From: JBDNJM01 sp041687755
Lineage (GTDB): Bacteria > Planctomycetota > UBA1135 > GCA-002686595
DNA length: 8,753 nucleotides
Direction: 5' to 3'
Assembly (NCBI GenBank): GCA_041687755.1
Contig: JBDNJM010000006.1
Coordinates: forward strand, 1-8,753
The notes beneath the pieces were generated by a model. The model was not told where the DNA came from, did not search any database, and saw nothing but the letters and a program-made list of their open reading frames with translations. Made by a program: the position numbers and the translations under genes. Shown here one piece after another: positions 7,087 to 8,753 of this stretch. Position 1 is the stretch's first letter, and every line of letters begins with the position of its first letter.

Positions 7087-7092
7087 TAATTA
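7087..7092 (-). promoter_or_regulatory. Perfect -10 hexamer upstream of the ferredoxin gene
   Basis: On the minus strand the sequence reads TATAAT, the exact housekeeping sigma -10 consensus, inside an unusually AT-rich pocket (TAATTATAGCTCTTAG on the plus strand) of otherwise GC-rich DNA. Transcription would start near 7080 and leave a leader of about 107 bases before the ferredoxin ATG. I see no good -35 box 16-18 bases upstream, so it may depend on an activator or use a divergent -35. Confidence 0.5.
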
Positions 7093-7141
7093 TAGCTCTT
7101 AGGCCCTCGAAGGCTGCTTTATCCAGCCGGGCGCCTAGGAT

Positions 7142-7165
7142 TCCATGACCCACGGGTCCATGACC
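7142..7165. promoter_or_regulatory. Operator-like direct and inverted repeat upstream of folE
   Basis: TCCATGACC occurs at 7142-7150 and again at 7157-7165, a 15-base period. Nested between them, GACCC (7147-7151) and GGGTC (7154-7158) form an inverted repeat. It extends to an imperfect dyad, CATGACCC-AC-GGGT-C-CATG. It lies about 90 bases before the folE ATG and 50 bases upstream of the ferredoxin -10 box, a plausible place for a regulator site acting on either gene. The binding protein is unknown. Confidence 0.35.
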
Positions 7166-7254
7166 AGGCCTATCCGGCATCAAGGAGCCCGGCGAATTCG
7201 CGCCGGCCGGGGCGTGTGCCTTCCGCTCCCCCGGGACCTCCCCCGATCCGAAAT

Positions 7255-7890
7255 ATGAGCATCCATCCCTCCCGCAGCGGCCCCGACGATTCGACCGAGC
7301 CCCAGGGCGGCCTGCTGCCAGAAGGGGCCTTCGATGAGATGCAGAGAATGGTGCGCGGGCTGCTCAAGAACCTCGGCGAGGACCCCGACCGCGAGGGCCT
7401 GCTACGCACGCCGCTGCGGGTCGCGAAGTCCCTGCGCGAGCTGACCGCCGGCAGCCACCAGAGCGTCGAGCAGGTCGTCGGGCAGGGCATCTTCGAGGAG
7501 GACGCATCCGAGATGGTCCTGGTCAAGGACATCGAGTTCTACTCCCTGTGCGAGCACCACATGCTGCCGTTCTTCGGCAAGGCGCATGTGGCGTACATCC
7601 CCGACGGGAAGATCATCGGCCTGTCGAAGATCCCGCGCATCGTGGACGTGTTCGCGCGGCGTCTCCAGTTGCAGGAGCGTATGACCCAGCAGATCGCGGC
7701 GGCCCTGCAGGAAACGCTCAGCCCCAAGGGCGTGGGCGTCGTCACCGACGCGCGCCACCTGTGCATGATGATGCGCGGGGTGCAGAAGCAGAACTCGTCC
7801 ACGTTGACCAGCTGCATGCAGGGCAACTTCCGCAGCGACGCCCGCACGCGCTCGGAGTTCCTCGACCTCGTGCGCTCGATCAACCGCTGA
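7255..7890 (+). CDS. folE: GTP cyclohydrolase I
   Basis: FolE converts GTP to 7,8-dihydroneopterin triphosphate and formate, the first committed step of folate (and other pterin) synthesis, as a cytoplasmic homodecamer with a zinc site. From the ATG at 7255 it has 211 residues. MVRGLLKNLGEDPDREGLL and TPLRVAKSL are the family N-terminal helices. The active-site block FYSLCEHHMLPFFGKAHVAY holds C99, H101 and H102. KIIGLSKIPRIVDVFARRLQ and the zinc ligand C170 in DARHLCMMMRGVQKQ follow. C99, H102 and C170 match E. coli C110, H113 and C181 with a constant offset of 11. The C-terminal TSCMQGNFRSD and EFLDLVR are typical. An upstream in-frame GTG at 7216 would add 13 Pro-rich residues unlike the family, so the ATG is preferred. 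It heads the folE-folB-folK cluster; folB starts seven bases after its stop. Confidence 0.97.
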   Translation: MSIHPSRSGPDDSTEPQGGLLPEGAFDEMQRMVRGLLKNLGEDPDREGLLRTPLRVAKSLRELTAGSHQSVEQVVGQGIFEEDASEMVLVKDIEFYSLCEHHMLPFFGKAHVAYIPDGKIIGLSKIPRIVDVFARRLQLQERMTQQIAAALQETLSPKGVGVVTDARHLCMMMRGVQKQNSSTLTSCMQGNFRSDARTRSEFLDLVRSINR

Positions 7891-7897
7891 TCCGCCC

Positions 7898-8260
7898 ATG
7901 TCGAATGCGACGATCGCGATCGACGGCCTGCGCGTCCTGGCCCGCGTGGGGGTGCCCGAGTTCGAGCGCCGTCAGCTGCAGCCTTTGGACATCGATGTGG
8001 AGCTCGACGTCGAGCTGGATGAGGCGGCGATTCTCGAGCGCGACAGCATCGCTTCGACCGTGGACTATGCGGCCGTGCAGGACTCGATCGCAGAGCTGTT
8101 CGTGGACACCGAGCACCGCCTGATCGAGCGCATCGCGCTGCGCATCGCGCAGCTGTGCCTCGGCGACAGCCGCGTGGAACGCGTGCGCGTGAACGTGTGC
8201 AAACCGGACGCGCTGCCCGACGCCCGCAACGCGCGAGTTTCCCTGGAACGCGGGCGCTAG
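7898..8260 (+). CDS. folB: Dihydroneopterin aldolase
   Basis: FolB converts 7,8-dihydroneopterin to 6-hydroxymethyl-7,8-dihydropterin and glycolaldehyde, the step between FolE and FolK in folate synthesis. The 120-residue length is typical. Visible signatures are IAIDGLRVLARVGVPEFERR with conserved E23, Q26, STVDYAAVQDSI with Y57, EHRLIERIALRIAQLCL (72-88), and the catalytic lysine K102 in VNVCKPDALP. The protein ends in the usual VSLERG strand. These correspond by alignment to Glu22, Tyr54 and Lys100 of the S. aureus enzyme. It sits seven bases after folE and directly abuts folK with no spacer, so it is the middle gene of a tight operon. No Shine-Dalgarno is visible before the ATG, so re-initiation after folE is likely. 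FolX, which acts on the triphosphate, is less likely because folK is adjacent. Confidence 0.93.
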   Translation: MSNATIAIDGLRVLARVGVPEFERRQLQPLDIDVELDVELDEAAILERDSIASTVDYAAVQDSIAELFVDTEHRLIERIALRIAQLCLGDSRVERVRVNVCKPDALPDARNARVSLERGR

Positions 8261-8753
8261 ATGACGAGCGAGCGCCCTATCGTGGTGTTGCTCGGCTCGA
8301 ACATCGCGCCGCGCCGCCATCTCCCCGAGGCCATCCGCCGGCTGGCGACGCGCCTGACGGTGCTGCGAACCTCGCGCGTCTATGCGACGGCCCCGGTCTC
8401 GACCTGGAAGGCCTCGCCCCCGTTCTTGAATGCCGCCGTGCTGGTGGAGACAGGGCTCTCGCCCGAGCGTCTCAAGTTTGAGGTGCTGCGCGCGATCGAG
8501 GCGGAGCTGGGCCGCGTGCGCATTCCGGGCGACAAGACGGCGCCGCGCGTGATCGACCTCGACCTGGCTTTGGTGGGGGATCTGCAGCTCGGAGGGCGCG
8601 TCGAGTTGCCCGATCCCGCGCTGCTGACGTCGGCGTACGCGGCGGTACCTGTGGCGGATCTGGTGCCCGATTGGCGCCACCCGAGCGACGGCCGGACGAT
8701 GGCCGAGATCGCCGCGAGCTTGGAGCAGGGCGGTGTCCGTCTGGCCGGGGGGC
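8261..8753 (+). CDS. folK: HPPK, dihydropterin pyrophosphokinase (3' end cut)
   Basis: FolK transfers pyrophosphate from ATP to 6-hydroxymethyl-7,8-dihydropterin just before dihydropteroate synthase. The frame is open from the ATG at 8261, immediately after the folB TAG, to the window edge, giving 164 residues. The stop codon lies outside, so the total length is unknown, although the domain itself looks nearly complete. Motifs are VVLLGSNIAPR (8-18), TSRVYATAPVS (37-47), FLNAAVLVET (55-64), IEAELGRVR (79-87), and the Mg-binding D99 and D101 in PRVIDLDLALVGD. The later ATP-binding motif is atypical: where E. coli has H115 and R121, this protein reads LPDPALLTSAYAAVPVADL, with D118 and S124. 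Many FolK proteins carry variation here, so activity is still expected. A C-terminal fusion cannot be excluded. Confidence 0.93.
   Translation, partial: MTSERPIVVLLGSNIAPRRHLPEAIRRLATRLTVLRTSRVYATAPVSTWKASPPFLNAAVLVETGLSPERLKFEVLRAIEAELGRVRIPGDKTAPRVIDLDLALVGDLQLGGRVELPDPALLTSAYAAVPVADLVPDWRHPSDGRTMAEIAASLEQGGVRLAGG

Noticed and set aside
7880..8680. 266-codon minus-strand open frame over folB and folK
   Set aside because: It is antisense to two well recognised folate genes and shows no domain features of its own.

Overview
The window is very GC-rich and comes from an ordinary, gene-dense bacterial chromosome. It most likely belongs to Planctomycetota or a neighbouring lineage. The reasons are inferential: ECF sigma factors with unusual membrane partners, a secreted EF-hand protein with a long disordered basic tail, a planctomycete-like single-cluster ferredoxin, and mostly Shine-Dalgarno-less starts. 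Acidobacteriota, Myxococcota or Gemmatimonadota cannot be excluded. I see no rRNA, tRNA, CRISPR array, insertion sequence, transposase or phage gene.

Layout. Positions 68-5260 all read on the minus strand. In transcription order this half holds an S41 C-terminal-processing protease (5260-3902), tsaD (3850-2837), a broken ECF sigma factor remnant (2790-2581), a four-helix membrane protein (from 2453 or 2480 to 1884), an intact ECF sigma factor overlapping it by ATGA (1887-1270), and carA (1189-68). A 306-base non-coding stretch separates the protease from the divergent plus-strand EF-hand gene (5567-6502). A small ferredoxin gene (6973-6758) converges on the EF-hand gene, with hairpins between them. 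A second divergent gap (6974-7254) carries promoter- and operator-like sequences. The window then ends in a tight folate/pterin cluster on the plus strand: folE (7255-7890), folB (7898-8260) and folK (8261 to beyond the window end).

How the parts work together. folE, folB and folK encode the first committed step, the aldolase step and the pyrophosphokinase step of dihydropterin synthesis. Their tight spacing (7 and 0 bases) indicates co-transcription. carA supplies the glutaminase subunit of carbamoyl-phosphate synthetase, but carB is not in view. tsaD makes the universal t6A tRNA modification. The ECF sigma factor and the membrane protein are probably a signal-transduction pair. The membrane protein is an anti-sigma candidate without the usual zinc motif.

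The least ordinary part is the sigma remnant / membrane protein / sigma arrangement at 1270-2790. The remnant keeps about 70 codons of a region 4 domain clearly paralogous to the intact sigma factor, and an apparent CAG-to-TAG nonsense codon interrupts it. Other points for a second look are the EF-hand gene with its sigma-54-like upstream sequence, substitutions in the C-terminal half of FolK, and several short palindromes. I found no convincing previously undescribed multi-gene system.
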